The notes beneath the pieces are model-generated. The model was not told the origin of the DNA. It saw only the letters and a list, made by a program, of their open reading frames with translations, and ran no database searches. A DNA stretch of 38,622 nucleotides from Hydrogenophaga sp. (GTDB lineage Bacteria; Pseudomonadota; Gammaproteobacteria; Burkholderiales; Burkholderiaceae_C): the NCBI RefSeq assembly GCF_025699295.1, contig NZ_JAILWB010000018.1:65309-103930 (forward strand), read 5' to 3'. Shown one piece after another: positions 19,176 to 26,969 of this stretch (the stretch's first letter is position 1; the number at the start of each line of letters is the position of its first letter). Both the position numbers and the translations under genes were made by a program.

Positions 19176-19724
19176 TCAGGCGCCTGGCGCCGTGCGGGAG
19201 AACTTCGCCTTCCACTCATCGACGGGCATGAAGGTCGGGTCTGCGCGGCAGATGGCTTCGGTCTCGCGCATCAGTTCTTCGTCGCTCTTGCCGAGGTCCA
19301 GCGGGTCACCGTGCGGCTGGGCCACGTAATAAGGCGTGTCGATGTAGACCTCGACCGTGTTGCCCTCGGGATCCGAGAAGTAGATGGACAGCGCATTGCC
19401 GTGGTTGAGCCCGCGCATGTTCGTGGCGCCCGCGTCCAGTGCGGACTGGCGGATCTCGCGCATGGACTGGATGCTCGGCACCACGAACGAGATCTGCATC
19501 ACGGTGCTGAAGGTGGCCTCTTTCGGCCGCCCGCCGGCGATGACGAGCTGGTGGTGCTGGTCCTCGCTGGCGCTCAGGAAGATGAGGTCGCCCGGGAAGG
19601 TGCGGCCCTTGCCGCGGTCGGTCATGGTCAGGCCGAAGACCCGGGTGTAGAAGTTCACCAGCAGTTCGGTGTCGGTGGCGTAGATGCCGAAGTGCGAGGG
19701 CGTGGGACGGCTGACGGAAAGCAT
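19176..19724 (-). CDS. VOC-superfamily protein, extradiol-dioxygenase-like
   Basis: The 182-residue product has two beta-alpha-beta modules of the vicinal oxygen chelate fold. The three likely metal ligands are present: His in PSHFGIYATD, His in EDQHHQLVIAGG, and Glu in GNTVEVYIDTP, which is the 2-His-1-Glu set of extradiol dioxygenases. DPEGN before the Glu is a standard VOC element. A ~40-residue C-terminal extension rich in charged residues (SDEELMRETEAICRADP) follows. Fe(II) or Mn(II) ring-cleavage is possible, but glyoxalase- or isomerase-type activity cannot be excluded. It is the second gene of the leftward operon, 37 bases after the GntR gene. Confidence 0.8.
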   Translation of the reverse strand: MLSVSRPTPSHFGIYATDTELLVNFYTRVFGLTMTDRGKGRTFPGDLIFLSASEDQHHQLVIAGGRPKEATFSTVMQISFVVPSIQSMREIRQSALDAGATNMRGLNHGNALSIYFSDPEGNTVEVYIDTPYYVAQPHGDPLDLGKSDEELMRETEAICRADPTFMPVDEWKAKFSRTAPGA

Positions 19725-19761
19725 GTTCAGTCCTTCTGGAAAGCGGGGGAGACGCGGTGCG

Positions 19762-20472
19762 TCAGTTGGTGGCGTTGCGCATGCGTTGCATGGCCGCTTC
19801 CACGTTGCGCTGCGTGCCTTGCGTGTGCTCGGCGAGCAGGGCGCAGGCGGTGTCGGCGTCGCGCTTGAGCACGGCTTCGAGCAGGCGCTTGTGTTCGCGG
19901 CTCTTGCTGCGCGAGCCCACGCGGTGGCGCGCGGAGAAGCGGCGATAGCGTTCGGCCTGGTCGAACAGGCTCGCGCAAAGCGCGCGCTGGCGCTGCGACG
20001 GACAAGCCGCCAGCAGGCTCATGTGGAAGTCGCGGTGCAGCTGGCTCCACTGGTCGTCGAGCACCAGGGGCCCGTCGCTGAGCTGGCTTTCCGCTTTTTC
20101 GAGCCGGTGGGCGGCGGCCACCACGGCAGCTTCCCAGGCGTCGTCCCCGCATTCGATGGCCAGGCGCAGCGCAGGCACTTCCACCATCAGCCGCATGTGG
20201 GTGAGGTCGGCCAGGTCCTCGGCGGTGATCAGCGCCACGCGAAACCCGCGGCGGTCGTCCGCCTTCACCAGGCCTTCCTGGCTCAGCCGGTTCAAGGCTT
20301 CGCGCAGCGGGCTGCTGGAGTAGCCATAAGCCTCCTGCAGGTCTTCCACCTTGAGCTTGACGCCGGGTGCGTGGTCGCAGCTGATGACGTCGCGCCGCAG
20401 GCGCAGGAAGGCCTGTTCGGACAGAGTCTGCCCGGTGGGTGAAGTTGAATCGGATGAATCAGTTTTGTGCAT
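19762..20472 (-). CDS. GntR-family (FadR/FCD subgroup) regulator of the leftward catabolic operon
   Basis: The 236-residue product has an N-terminal winged HTH (EDLQEAYGYSSSPLREALNR, then LSQEGLVKADDRRGFRVALI) and a helical FCD domain with metal-binding-type His/Asp (residues around LHRDFHMSLLAACPS and SREHKRLLEAVL). ATG 20472 is favoured because a strong promoter (TTGCAC-17-CATAAT) ends only seven bases before it; an alternative ATG at 20490 would lie inside the promoter, and no ribosome site is seen. The mRNA is therefore probably leaderless. It is first in the operon and would respond to an acidic substrate or intermediate. Confidence 0.85.
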   Translation of the reverse strand: MHKTDSSDSTSPTGQTLSEQAFLRLRRDVISCDHAPGVKLKVEDLQEAYGYSSSPLREALNRLSQEGLVKADDRRGFRVALITAEDLADLTHMRLMVEVPALRLAIECGDDAWEAAVVAAAHRLEKAESQLSDGPLVLDDQWSQLHRDFHMSLLAACPSQRQRALCASLFDQAERYRRFSARHRVGSRSKSREHKRLLEAVLKRDADTACALLAEHTQGTQRNVEAAMQRMRNATN

Positions 20473-20508
20473 GAAACAGATTATGTGCATAAAAAGTGAT
20501 TTGTGCAA
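20466..20508 (-). promoter_or_regulatory. Promoter with triple TGTGCA operator repeats at the GntR gene
   Basis: On the minus strand, -35 TTGCAC (20508-20503), a 17-base spacer and -10 CATAAT (20485-20480) form a near-consensus promoter. On the plus strand three TGTGCA copies lie at 20466-20471, 20484-20489 and 20502-20507, exactly 18 bases apart. They cover the start codon, the -10 and the -35. This is the expected place for repressor binding by the GntR protein encoded just downstream. The whole stretch is markedly AT-richer than its surroundings. Confidence 0.7.
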
Positions 20509-20627
20509 TAAATCATTCGAAAACCGGATCAGCTTCCTCGTGCGCGCTGCTGCCGAGCCCTTTCCTGCGCAAGACGACATGCATGCGGCGTGACCCCATA
20601 CGGAGGGAAGTCAGGTAGGCTTCGGCG

Positions 20628-21647
20628 ATGAGTCAGTTCAGTTTCGAATTCGATGCGCCGCCCGCGGCGACACCCCAGCCGGCACCCTCGCCGGCCCCCG
20701 CCGCCTCACCCACTGCACCCACGCCGGCGGCTGCCAGCCTGGAGGACATGGCGCGCACGCTGGAGCAACACGCCGACTACCGCGTGCTGCGCCGCCTGGT
20801 GCCCGTCAACGATTTCGGGCCCGCGCCAGCGGACCCGCAGGCCGGCGTTCGGCAGGTGCTGCTGCTCGACACCGAAACCACCGGCCTGTCGCACCCGGCC
20901 GACCGGATCATCGAACTGGCCATGCTGCTGGTGCAGGTGGACGTGGCCACGGGCCTGCCGTTCGGGCCGGTGGCATGTTTCGAGGGCTTCGAGGACCCCG
21001 GCATGCCGATCCCCGCCATCGCGCGCGAGGTGACCGGCATCAGCGACGACATGGTCCGGGGGCAGCGCCTGGACGATGCGCAGGTGCAGGCGATGGTGGC
21101 GCGTGCCGACCTGGTGGTGGCTCACAACGCAGGCTTCGACCGCCCCTTCGTGGAAGCGCGCTTCCCGGTCTTTGCCGACAAGGCCTGGGCCTGCTCGTTC
21201 GCGGACATCGACTGGAAGGCCGCGGGCGCCGGGTCGTCGAAGCTGAGCGCGCTGGCGCAGGACCAGGGCTGGTTCTACGACGCCCACCGCGCGCAGGTGG
21301 ACTGCCATGCGCTGCTGCAGGTGCTGTGCCGGCCGGTCGGCCCCACCGGGGGCACGGGCCTCGGGCAACTGATGGCGCTGGCCTCGACGATCAGCTACAG
21401 GCTGCGCGCGACCGGTTCGCCGTTCGAGTCCAAGGACCTGCTCAAGGCGCGCGGCTACCGCTGGGACGCCGACGCCAAGGTGTGGATCTGCAGCCTGCCG
21501 GACGAAGCGCGATTGGAGGCCGAACTCGCGTGGCTCAAGACCGAGGTCTATGGCGGGCGGCACAGCGCGCGCGTGGAGGTCGAGCGCCTGGACAGTGGGG
21601 TGCGCTACTCGAAACGGCCGGGCAGCATGTCGCGACGCGAGCTGTAG
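20628..21647 (+). CDS. DEDDh 3'-5' exonuclease (DNA polymerase III epsilon-like)
   Basis: The 339-residue product has the exonuclease motifs: VLLLDTETTGL (ExoI, Asp-x-Glu), VAHNAGFDRPF (ExoII, Asp) and HRAQVDCHAL (ExoIIIepsilon, His-x4-Asp). The N-terminal ~40 residues form a Pro/Ala-rich linker (PAPSPAPAASPTAPTPA), and the C-terminal ~100 residues after the nuclease core (ESKDLLKARGYRWDADAKVW) form an additional domain seen in some bacterial exonucleases. Function is single-strand trimming in DNA repair or RNA processing; the exact role is not known. No clear ribosome site is present; TAGGCT (20616-20621) six bases before ATG suggests a leaderless mRNA. A strong terminator follows at 21696. 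Confidence 0.85.
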   Translation: MSQFSFEFDAPPAATPQPAPSPAPAASPTAPTPAAASLEDMARTLEQHADYRVLRRLVPVNDFGPAPADPQAGVRQVLLLDTETTGLSHPADRIIELAMLLVQVDVATGLPFGPVACFEGFEDPGMPIPAIAREVTGISDDMVRGQRLDDAQVQAMVARADLVVAHNAGFDRPFVEARFPVFADKAWACSFADIDWKAAGAGSSKLSALAQDQGWFYDAHRAQVDCHALLQVLCRPVGPTGGTGLGQLMALASTISYRLRATGSPFESKDLLKARGYRWDADAKVWICSLPDEARLEAELAWLKTEVYGGRHSARVEVERLDSGVRYSKRPGSMSRREL

Positions 21648-21695
21648 CACCGCCCCCGTCCTCGTCCCCGGGACCGCTTGGCCGGTTTCGCACCC

Positions 21696-21723
21696 GCCGC
21701 ACCGTGCCGTGCGGCTTTTTTTT
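21696..21723 (+). terminator. Rho-independent terminator after the exonuclease gene
   Basis: A perfect 7-base stem, GCCGCAC (21696-21702) pairing with GTGCGGC (21709-21715), encloses a 6-base loop and is followed directly by eight T residues (21716-21723). It ends the rightward transcript of the exonuclease gene and insulates the apnO operon that follows. Confidence 0.93.
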
Positions 21724-21794
21724 GCCCGTCGCCCCACCCCGGGGCGCGTGGACCCCTGGGAAAGGCCCGGGCTAGGGTAAATCCCAGTGGCATA

Positions 21795-21811
21795 GTCATA
21801 ACGTCGTCATA
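21795..21811 (+). promoter_or_regulatory. GTCATA direct repeats upstream of the apnO operon
   Basis: GTCATA occurs at 21795-21800 and 21806-21811, an 11-base spacing or one helical turn. The wider motif is AGTCATAAC and CGTCATACC. The site lies about 90-105 bases before the apnO start in the only sizeable gap ahead of that operon, so it is a candidate operator for the GntR regulator at 28414. No clear -35/-10 pair was found. Confidence 0.35.
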
Positions 21812-21899
21812 CCATCACACCACTGCGTGAGACGGACTTTCCTGTCTGCAGACCCTCAGGCCGCTCCTGGCGAGGGTGAAACCACCGATGGAGAACACG

Positions 21900-22730
21900 A
21901 TGAGCGCAAGAATTGCGTTGTTTGGAGCAGGCGGAAAGATGGGTGTGCGCCTGTCGCAGAACCTGAAGAACTCACCCTACGAGGTACGCCACGTCGAGCC
22001 CGGCGCGGTGGGGCAGAAGCGCTTGCGCGACGAAGTGGGCGTGGAGTGTGTGTCGCGGGCCGACGCCCTCAAGGATGTGGACGTGGTCATCCTGGCGGTG
22101 CCCGACAACCTGATCGGCAAGCTCGCGGCCGAGATGTCGCCCGAACTCAAACCCGGCACCATGGTCATGACGCTGGACGCAGCCGCGCCGTTCGCGGGCC
22201 ATCTGCCCGCGCGCGACGACCTGGTGTACTTCGTGTGCCACCCCTGTCACCCATCCATCTTCCACCCGCGGGTTCACACCAGTGGCGCACCGGACTACTT
22301 TGGCGGCGTCGCCGCGCCCCAGTCCATCGTCAGCGCGCTGATGCAGGGCCCGGACTCGGCCTTCGAGCTCGGTGAGGCCATTGGCAAGACCATCTACCAG
22401 CCGATCGAGCGCGCCTACCGCGTCACGGTGGAGCAGATGGCGCTGCTCGAGCCGGGCCTGTCGGAAACCGTCTGCGCCACCTTGCTCGATGTCATGAACG
22501 ACGCCATGAACGAAGTGGTGTCGCGCGGCGTGCCTGCGGACTGTGCCCGCGACTTCCTGCTGGGGCACATGACCATCCTGAGCGCGGTGATCTTCAAGCA
22601 GATCCCCGGCCAGTTTTCCGACGCCTGCAACAAGGCCATCACCTTCGGCAAGCCCCGCCTGCTGCGGGACGACTGGAAGAACGTGTTCAACCACGACGAG
22701 ATCACCGAGAGCATCCGCCGCATCACCTGA
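21900..22730 (+). CDS. apnO: D-apionate oxidoisomerase-like dehydrogenase (ApnO)
   Basis: The 276-residue product starts at ATG 21900 with GGAG upstream; nearby in-frame GTG 21876 and ATG 21888 are less well placed. The N terminus is a Rossmann fold (ARIALFGAGGKMGVRLSQNL) and the rest is the 6-phosphogluconate-dehydrogenase-like C-terminal domain, with VYFVCHPCHPSIF and DYFGGVAAPQSIVSALMQGP. This combination is, as I recall, that of ApnO, which oxidises and rearranges D-apionate to 3-oxo-isoapionate with NAD. The neighbours, a RuBisCO-like protein and a DUF1537 kinase, are the known next steps of that pathway, which strengthens the call. Without these neighbours it would only be a beta-hydroxyacid-dehydrogenase relative. 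Confidence 0.72.
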   Translation: MSARIALFGAGGKMGVRLSQNLKNSPYEVRHVEPGAVGQKRLRDEVGVECVSRADALKDVDVVILAVPDNLIGKLAAEMSPELKPGTMVMTLDAAAPFAGHLPARDDLVYFVCHPCHPSIFHPRVHTSGAPDYFGGVAAPQSIVSALMQGPDSAFELGEAIGKTIYQPIERAYRVTVEQMALLEPGLSETVCATLLDVMNDAMNEVVSRGVPADCARDFLLGHMTILSAVIFKQIPGQFSDACNKAITFGKPRLLRDDWKNVFNHDEITESIRRIT

Positions 22731-22773
22731 TGCCGGTGGGCCAAACAACCCCCATCCACCCTGGAGACACAAC

Positions 22774-23739
22774 ATGAGATTCGCCCACATCGCCACAGCC
22801 GCCGCCCTCTGCCTCACCGGTGCCGTTCAGGCGCAGACGGTGTTGAAGATCGGGTATTCCAACTCGATCAATTCCCACTACGGCCTGGGCTCGGTCGCGT
22901 TCTGCGACGCGGTCGAGAAAGGCACGGCAGGCCGCTACAAGTGCCAGCAGTTTCCCAACGCCGCCCTGGGCGGTGAACGCGAGATGATCGAAGCCGTGCA
23001 GTTGGGCACGCAGGATCTCGTGAACGCCTCCACCGGCGCCCTGGGCAATTTCGTGCCCGAGGTGAAGATCGTGGACATTCCGTTCCTGTTCCGCGACTAC
23101 GACCACGCGCGCAAGGTCATGGACGGCCCGGTCGGTCAGGACCTGCTCAAGAAGATCAGCGCCAAAGGCCTGATCGGTCTGGCCTGGACGGAGAACGGAT
23201 TTCGCCACATGACCAACAGCAAGCGCGCCATCCACACGGCCAGCGACGCGGCCGGACTGAAGATGCGCACCATGGAGAACAAGGTGCACATGGATGGCTA
23301 CAAGACCTTTGGCATCCTGCCCACGCCCATGGCCTGGCCCGAGGTGTTCACCGCGTTGCAGCAGGGCACGGTCGACGGCCAGGAGAACCCGATTCCGGTG
23401 ATCCTTTCGGCCAAGCTGGCCCAGGTGCAGAAGCACCTCTCGCTGACCAAGCACGTGTATTCGCCGTCCGTGTTGCTGCTCTCGCCCGGCATCTGGAACA
23501 AGTTGTCCGACGCGGACAAGAAGGTGTTCCAGGACGCCGCCCGCGTTGGCGCGGCGGTACAGCGCAAGAAGGTCAACGACGACGAGGCCAATGGCATCGC
23601 CGAATTGCGCAAGGATGGTATGGAAGTGATCGAGAACGTGGACGGTGAGAGCTTCCGCAAGGCGGTGTCCGCGGCCTACCCAGGCTATGCCAAAGAGTTC
23701 GGCGCCGACCGGATCGCGGCCATCCAGGCCGTGAAATAA
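22774..23739 (+). CDS. dctP: TRAP transporter solute-binding protein (DctP family), first cluster
   Basis: The 321-residue product has a signal peptide (MRFAHIATAAALCLTGAVQA, cut before QTVLK). The mature part has DctP-family blocks: LGTQDLVNASTGALGNFVPE, GLKMRTMENKVH with the Arg that usually grips the substrate carboxylate, and GTVDGQENPIPV. It binds a carboxylated substrate in the periplasm and delivers it to the DctQM membrane complex encoded next. Position between apnO and the RuBisCO-like gene makes a branched sugar acid such as D-apionate the likely ligand. A stem-loop follows the stop and may keep this mRNA segment more abundant than dctQM. Confidence 0.9.
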   Translation: MRFAHIATAAALCLTGAVQAQTVLKIGYSNSINSHYGLGSVAFCDAVEKGTAGRYKCQQFPNAALGGEREMIEAVQLGTQDLVNASTGALGNFVPEVKIVDIPFLFRDYDHARKVMDGPVGQDLLKKISAKGLIGLAWTENGFRHMTNSKRAIHTASDAAGLKMRTMENKVHMDGYKTFGILPTPMAWPEVFTALQQGTVDGQENPIPVILSAKLAQVQKHLSLTKHVYSPSVLLLSPGIWNKLSDADKKVFQDAARVGAAVQRKKVNDDEANGIAELRKDGMEVIENVDGESFRKAVSAAYPGYAKEFGADRIAAIQAVK

Positions 23740-23776
23740 GCGGCCGCCTCCCAGCGGCTCTTTCCGGGTCTCGTTT

Positions 23777-23803
23777 CGCGACACGCCGCCAAGGCGTGTC
23801 GCG
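23777..23803 (+). other. Intercistronic stem-loop between dctP and dctQ
   Basis: A perfect 11-base inverted repeat, CGCGACACGCC (23777-23787) and GGCGTGTCGCG (23793-23803), encloses a five-base loop. There is no T-run after it. Such hairpins behind genes for binding proteins are known to protect the upstream message or partly stop transcription, giving more binding protein than membrane subunit. This role is inferred. Confidence 0.75.
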
Positions 23804-23823
23804 CCCAATCGGGTAGGCACGCC

Positions 23824-24315
23824 ATGAAATCCCTGATCCTGAGTATCGACCGACGGCTCACGGGCCGGTGTCACGACCTGGCCTGTGTGCTGCTGGCCGT
23901 CATCGCCACGCTGGGTCTGTGGCAGGTGGTGACCCGCTTCGTCTTCTCCCAGCCGTCGGTGTGGACCGAAGAGGTCATGCGCCGTCTGTTGATCTGGACC
24001 GTCATGCTCGGCGTCGTGGTGGCGGTGCGCAAAGGCGCGCTGGTATCGGTCGACCTGACCCTGCGCCTCTCGCGCGGGTCATGGCGGCGTGTCGTGCGCG
24101 CCATCATCACAAGCGTTCATGTCGCATTCTTTGCGGTGCTGATCTGGTTTGGCGCCGACCTGGTCTGGCGCGTCCGTTTCCAGACCTTTGCCAGCATGGA
24201 CCTCTCCATGTCCTGGGCCTACGCGGCTGTGCCGGTCTGTGCCCTGCTCGGCATCGTGGCCGCGCTGGCGCAGCACCTGGACCCGCACAACGAAGAGATG
24301 GAGAACGCGCAATGA
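23824..24315 (+). CDS. dctQ: TRAP transporter small membrane subunit (DctQ family), first cluster
   Basis: The 163-residue product has four predicted membrane helices (VLLAVIATLGLWQVVTRFVF, LLIWTVMLGVVVAVRKGA, VAFFAVLIWFGADLVW and AAVPVCALLGIVAALAQHL). It has the DctQ motif WTEEVMRRLLIWTVMLG after the first helix. It forms the inner-membrane transport complex with the DctM protein encoded 50 bases downstream. It uses an ion gradient, not ATP. Confidence 0.88.
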   Translation: MKSLILSIDRRLTGRCHDLACVLLAVIATLGLWQVVTRFVFSQPSVWTEEVMRRLLIWTVMLGVVVAVRKGALVSVDLTLRLSRGSWRRVVRAIITSVHVAFFAVLIWFGADLVWRVRFQTFASMDLSMSWAYAAVPVCALLGIVAALAQHLDPHNEEMENAQ

Positions 24316-24365
24316 CCGCGTTCGCACCGGCGCGCACCGTGCCTGTCCACTGAAAGAGAAGCCCC

Positions 24366-25691
24366 ATGTCCCTGACCCTTCTCGTCACCATGCTGGTGTG
24401 CTTCGCCTTCAGCATCTCGATCGCGGTGGCCATCGGCGGCTCGGCCGTGCTGGGCATCGCCCTCTTCGATAGCCGGCAGATGATCCTCGTGCCCAAGGAG
24501 ATCTTCACCGCCATCGACAAGTTTCCCCTGGCGGCCGTGCCCTTCTTCATCCTGGCGGGCAACCTGATGGAGAACGGCGGCATCTCCCGCCGCCTGGTGA
24601 ACTTCGCCAAATCCCTGATCGGGGGTGTGCAGGGCGGGTTGCCCATGACCTGTGTGCTCACCTGCATGATTTTCGCGGCGGTCTCGGGCTCGTCGGTGGC
24701 CACCACCTTTGCCATCGGCGCGATCCTGATTCCCGCATTGATCAGGCACGGATATCCGGTGGGCTTCTCGGCCGCGCTGCAGGCCACGTCGGCCGAGCTG
24801 GGCGTGGTGATCCCACCGTCGATCCCGCTGATCCTGTACGGTGTGTCGGCCGAGGTGTCCATTGGTGAACTGTTCATTGCCGGATTCGGCCCGGGCCTGC
24901 TGATCGGCTGCGCCCTGATGCTGTTCGTCCATCTGTGGTGCCGTTTCAAGGGACTGGGCAAGAACGATGGCGACGGCCGCGCGCCCTTGCTCACGGCCAC
25001 GCGCGAGGCCGGCTGGGCCTTGCTGATGCCCGTGATCATCCTGGGAGGCATCTATGGCGGCGTGTTCACGCCCACCGAGGCCTCCGTGGTCGCGGTGTTC
25101 TACGCGCTGATCGTGGGGCTGGGCGTTCACCGGGAACTCAAGCTGGCGCAGCTGGTGGCCGTGTTCCGCAAGTCGGTGATCTCCAGCGCGGTGATCATGT
25201 TCATCATCGCCAACGCCGGCCTGTTTGCCTTTCTCATCACGCGCGCCGGCATTCCGGATGCCATCGGCGTGTGGCTGGCCGAGGTGCTGCAGTCGCCGGC
25301 CTGGTTCCTGCTCGGTGTGAACGCGGCGCTGTTCCTGATCGGCATGTTCATCGAAACCTCGGCCGCGATCATCGTGCTGGCGCCCATCCTGGTGCCGGTG
25401 GCGATCCATTTCGGGGTGGACCCGGTGCACTTCGGCCTGATCATGGTCGTGAACCTGGCCATGGGCATGATCACGCCGCCCTTTGGCGTCAACCTGTTTG
25501 CCGCCTGCACCGTGGCCCGAATTTCGCTGGACCGCATCGTCGGCCACCTCGTCCCCTTCGTGCTGGTGATCACGGCCTGCCTCATGCTGATCACCTATGT
25601 GCCGTCCATCTCCCTGGCGCTGCGCGATCTGGTGTACGCGCCGGCGGCCACCCTCGCACCGTCGGCACCTGCCACCTTCAGCCCCCAGTGA
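24366..25691 (+). CDS. dctM: TRAP transporter large membrane subunit (DctM family), first cluster
   Basis: The 441-residue product is hydrophobic with about twelve membrane helices. DctM blocks are AAVPFFILAGNLMENGGISR, AAVSGSSVATTFAIGAILIP, LGVVIPPSIPLILYGVSAEV, and NLAMGMITPPFGVNLFAAC. These include the paired helical-hairpin glycines and the PP motifs of the ion-coupled transport core. With dctP and dctQ it completes a full TRAP system for a sugar acid. The RuBisCO-like gene follows after 19 bases. Confidence 0.92.
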   Translation: MSLTLLVTMLVCFAFSISIAVAIGGSAVLGIALFDSRQMILVPKEIFTAIDKFPLAAVPFFILAGNLMENGGISRRLVNFAKSLIGGVQGGLPMTCVLTCMIFAAVSGSSVATTFAIGAILIPALIRHGYPVGFSAALQATSAELGVVIPPSIPLILYGVSAEVSIGELFIAGFGPGLLIGCALMLFVHLWCRFKGLGKNDGDGRAPLLTATREAGWALLMPVIILGGIYGGVFTPTEASVVAVFYALIVGLGVHRELKLAQLVAVFRKSVISSAVIMFIIANAGLFAFLITRAGIPDAIGVWLAEVLQSPAWFLLGVNAALFLIGMFIETSAAIIVLAPILVPVAIHFGVDPVHFGLIMVVNLAMGMITPPFGVNLFAACTVARISLDRIVGHLVPFVLVITACLMLITYVPSISLALRDLVYAPAATLAPSAPATFSPQ

Positions 25692-25710
25692 CTTCCACAC
25701 GAACCTGATC

Positions 25711-26958
25711 ATGTCCGACCGCATCCACGCTTCCTACTGGCTGGAAACCAGCGACAGCCCGGCGCGCGCCGCCGAGGTGATCGCCGGCGAACAATCCAGC
25801 GGCACCTTTCTCGCCCTTGCCAACGAAACCCCCGAACTCAAGGAGCGCAGTGGCGCCCGGGTGGAAAAGCTGGAGATCATCGACGTCGCAGACCGGCCCA
25901 GCCTGCCCGGCCGCTACGAGGCGGGCGCCCGTTTCACGCGCTGCCACCTCGAACTGTCCTGGCCCGTGGACAACATGGGCCACTCGCTGCCCAATGTGCT
26001 GGCCACGGTGGCCGGCAACCTGTTCGAGCTGCAGTGTGTCTCCGGCCTTCGCATCACCGGGCTCGAGCTGCCCGAATCGTTTGCGCGGCATTGCCCCGGC
26101 CCGGCCTTCGGCATCCAGGGCACGCGCCGCCTCGCCGGCGTGCCCAGCGGCCCGCTCATCGGCACCATCATCAAGCCCAGTGTCGGCATGAACCCGGCGC
26201 AAACCGCGGCCGAGGCGCGCAAGCTGATCCAGGGTGGCATCGACTTCATCAAGGACGACGAGCTGCAGGCCGACGGGCCGCATTGCCCCTTCGACGAGCG
26301 GGTCGTCGCCGTGATGCGCGAGGTGAAGGACGCCGAGCAGCGGCTGGGACGCAAGGTCATGGTGGCTTTCAACCTGACGGGCGAACTCGACGAAATGAAG
26401 CATCGCCACGACCTGGTGCTGTCGCAGGGCGGCACCTGCGTGATGGTGAGCCTGAACGCCGTGGGCCTGAGTGGCCTGCGCGAACTGCGGCGCCACAGCG
26501 CTTTGCCCATCCACGCCCATAGAGGTGGCTGGGGCAGCCTGAGCCGTTGCCCCGCGCTGGGCTGGGACTACGCGCCCTGGCACAAGATCTGGCGCCTGGC
26601 TGGTGCCGATCACCTGCACGTCAACGGCCTGGGCAACAAGTTCAGCGAGAGCGACGAGGAGGTCGGCCGCTCGGCCCGCGCGGTGCTCAAGCCCCTCTGG
26701 CCTGACGTGCCCATGGCGGCCATGCCGGTGTTCAGCTCCGGCCAGACCGGTCTGGTGGCGGCGAGCACCTATGCCGCGACCCAGGGCTCGGCCGACCTCA
26801 TCTTTGCCGCCGGTGGCGGCATCTTCGGCCACCCCGGCGGCGTGGCCTCGGGCGTGGCCGCGTTGCGCAGCGCATGGGACGCGGCCATCGCGGGCATTGC
26901 GCTGACGCAGCAGGCGCAGCAGTGCCCGGAGCTGCAACAGGCCCTGGGCTTCTGGTGA
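25711..26958 (+). CDS. RuBisCO-like protein (form IV), probably 3-oxo-isoapionate-4-phosphate decarboxylase or transcarboxylase/hydrolase
   Basis: The 415-residue product is a RuBisCO large-subunit homologue. Conserved positions include Glu27 (RuBisCO E60), Asn103 (N123), Lys155 in GTIIKPSVGM (K175), Lys181-Asp183-Glu184 in FIKDDELQ (carbamylated K201, metal ligands D203, E204), His270-Arg271 (H294, R295), His303 (H327), Lys310 (K334) and Ser343 (S379). Lys177 is replaced by Ser157, which rules out normal CO2 fixation. Known RuBisCO-like proteins next to ApnO and a DUF1537 kinase are OiaX, which decarboxylates 3-oxo-isoapionate 4-phosphate, or OiaT, which cleaves it to 3-phosphoglycerate and glycolate. 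The absence of erythrulose-phosphate isomerase genes slightly favours OiaT, but the two cannot be separated by eye. Confidence 0.85.
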   Translation: MSDRIHASYWLETSDSPARAAEVIAGEQSSGTFLALANETPELKERSGARVEKLEIIDVADRPSLPGRYEAGARFTRCHLELSWPVDNMGHSLPNVLATVAGNLFELQCVSGLRITGLELPESFARHCPGPAFGIQGTRRLAGVPSGPLIGTIIKPSVGMNPAQTAAEARKLIQGGIDFIKDDELQADGPHCPFDERVVAVMREVKDAEQRLGRKVMVAFNLTGELDEMKHRHDLVLSQGGTCVMVSLNAVGLSGLRELRRHSALPIHAHRGGWGSLSRCPALGWDYAPWHKIWRLAGADHLHVNGLGNKFSESDEEVGRSARAVLKPLWPDVPMAAMPVFSSGQTGLVAASTYAATQGSADLIFAAGGGIFGHPGGVASGVAALRSAWDAAIAGIALTQQAQQCPELQQALGFW

Positions 26959-26969
26959 GCACCAGGACG

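Noticed and set aside
25711..26958. True carbon-fixing RuBisCO
   Set aside because: K177 is replaced by Ser, no small subunit, activase or phosphoribulokinase gene is nearby, and the neighbours point to sugar-acid breakdown.
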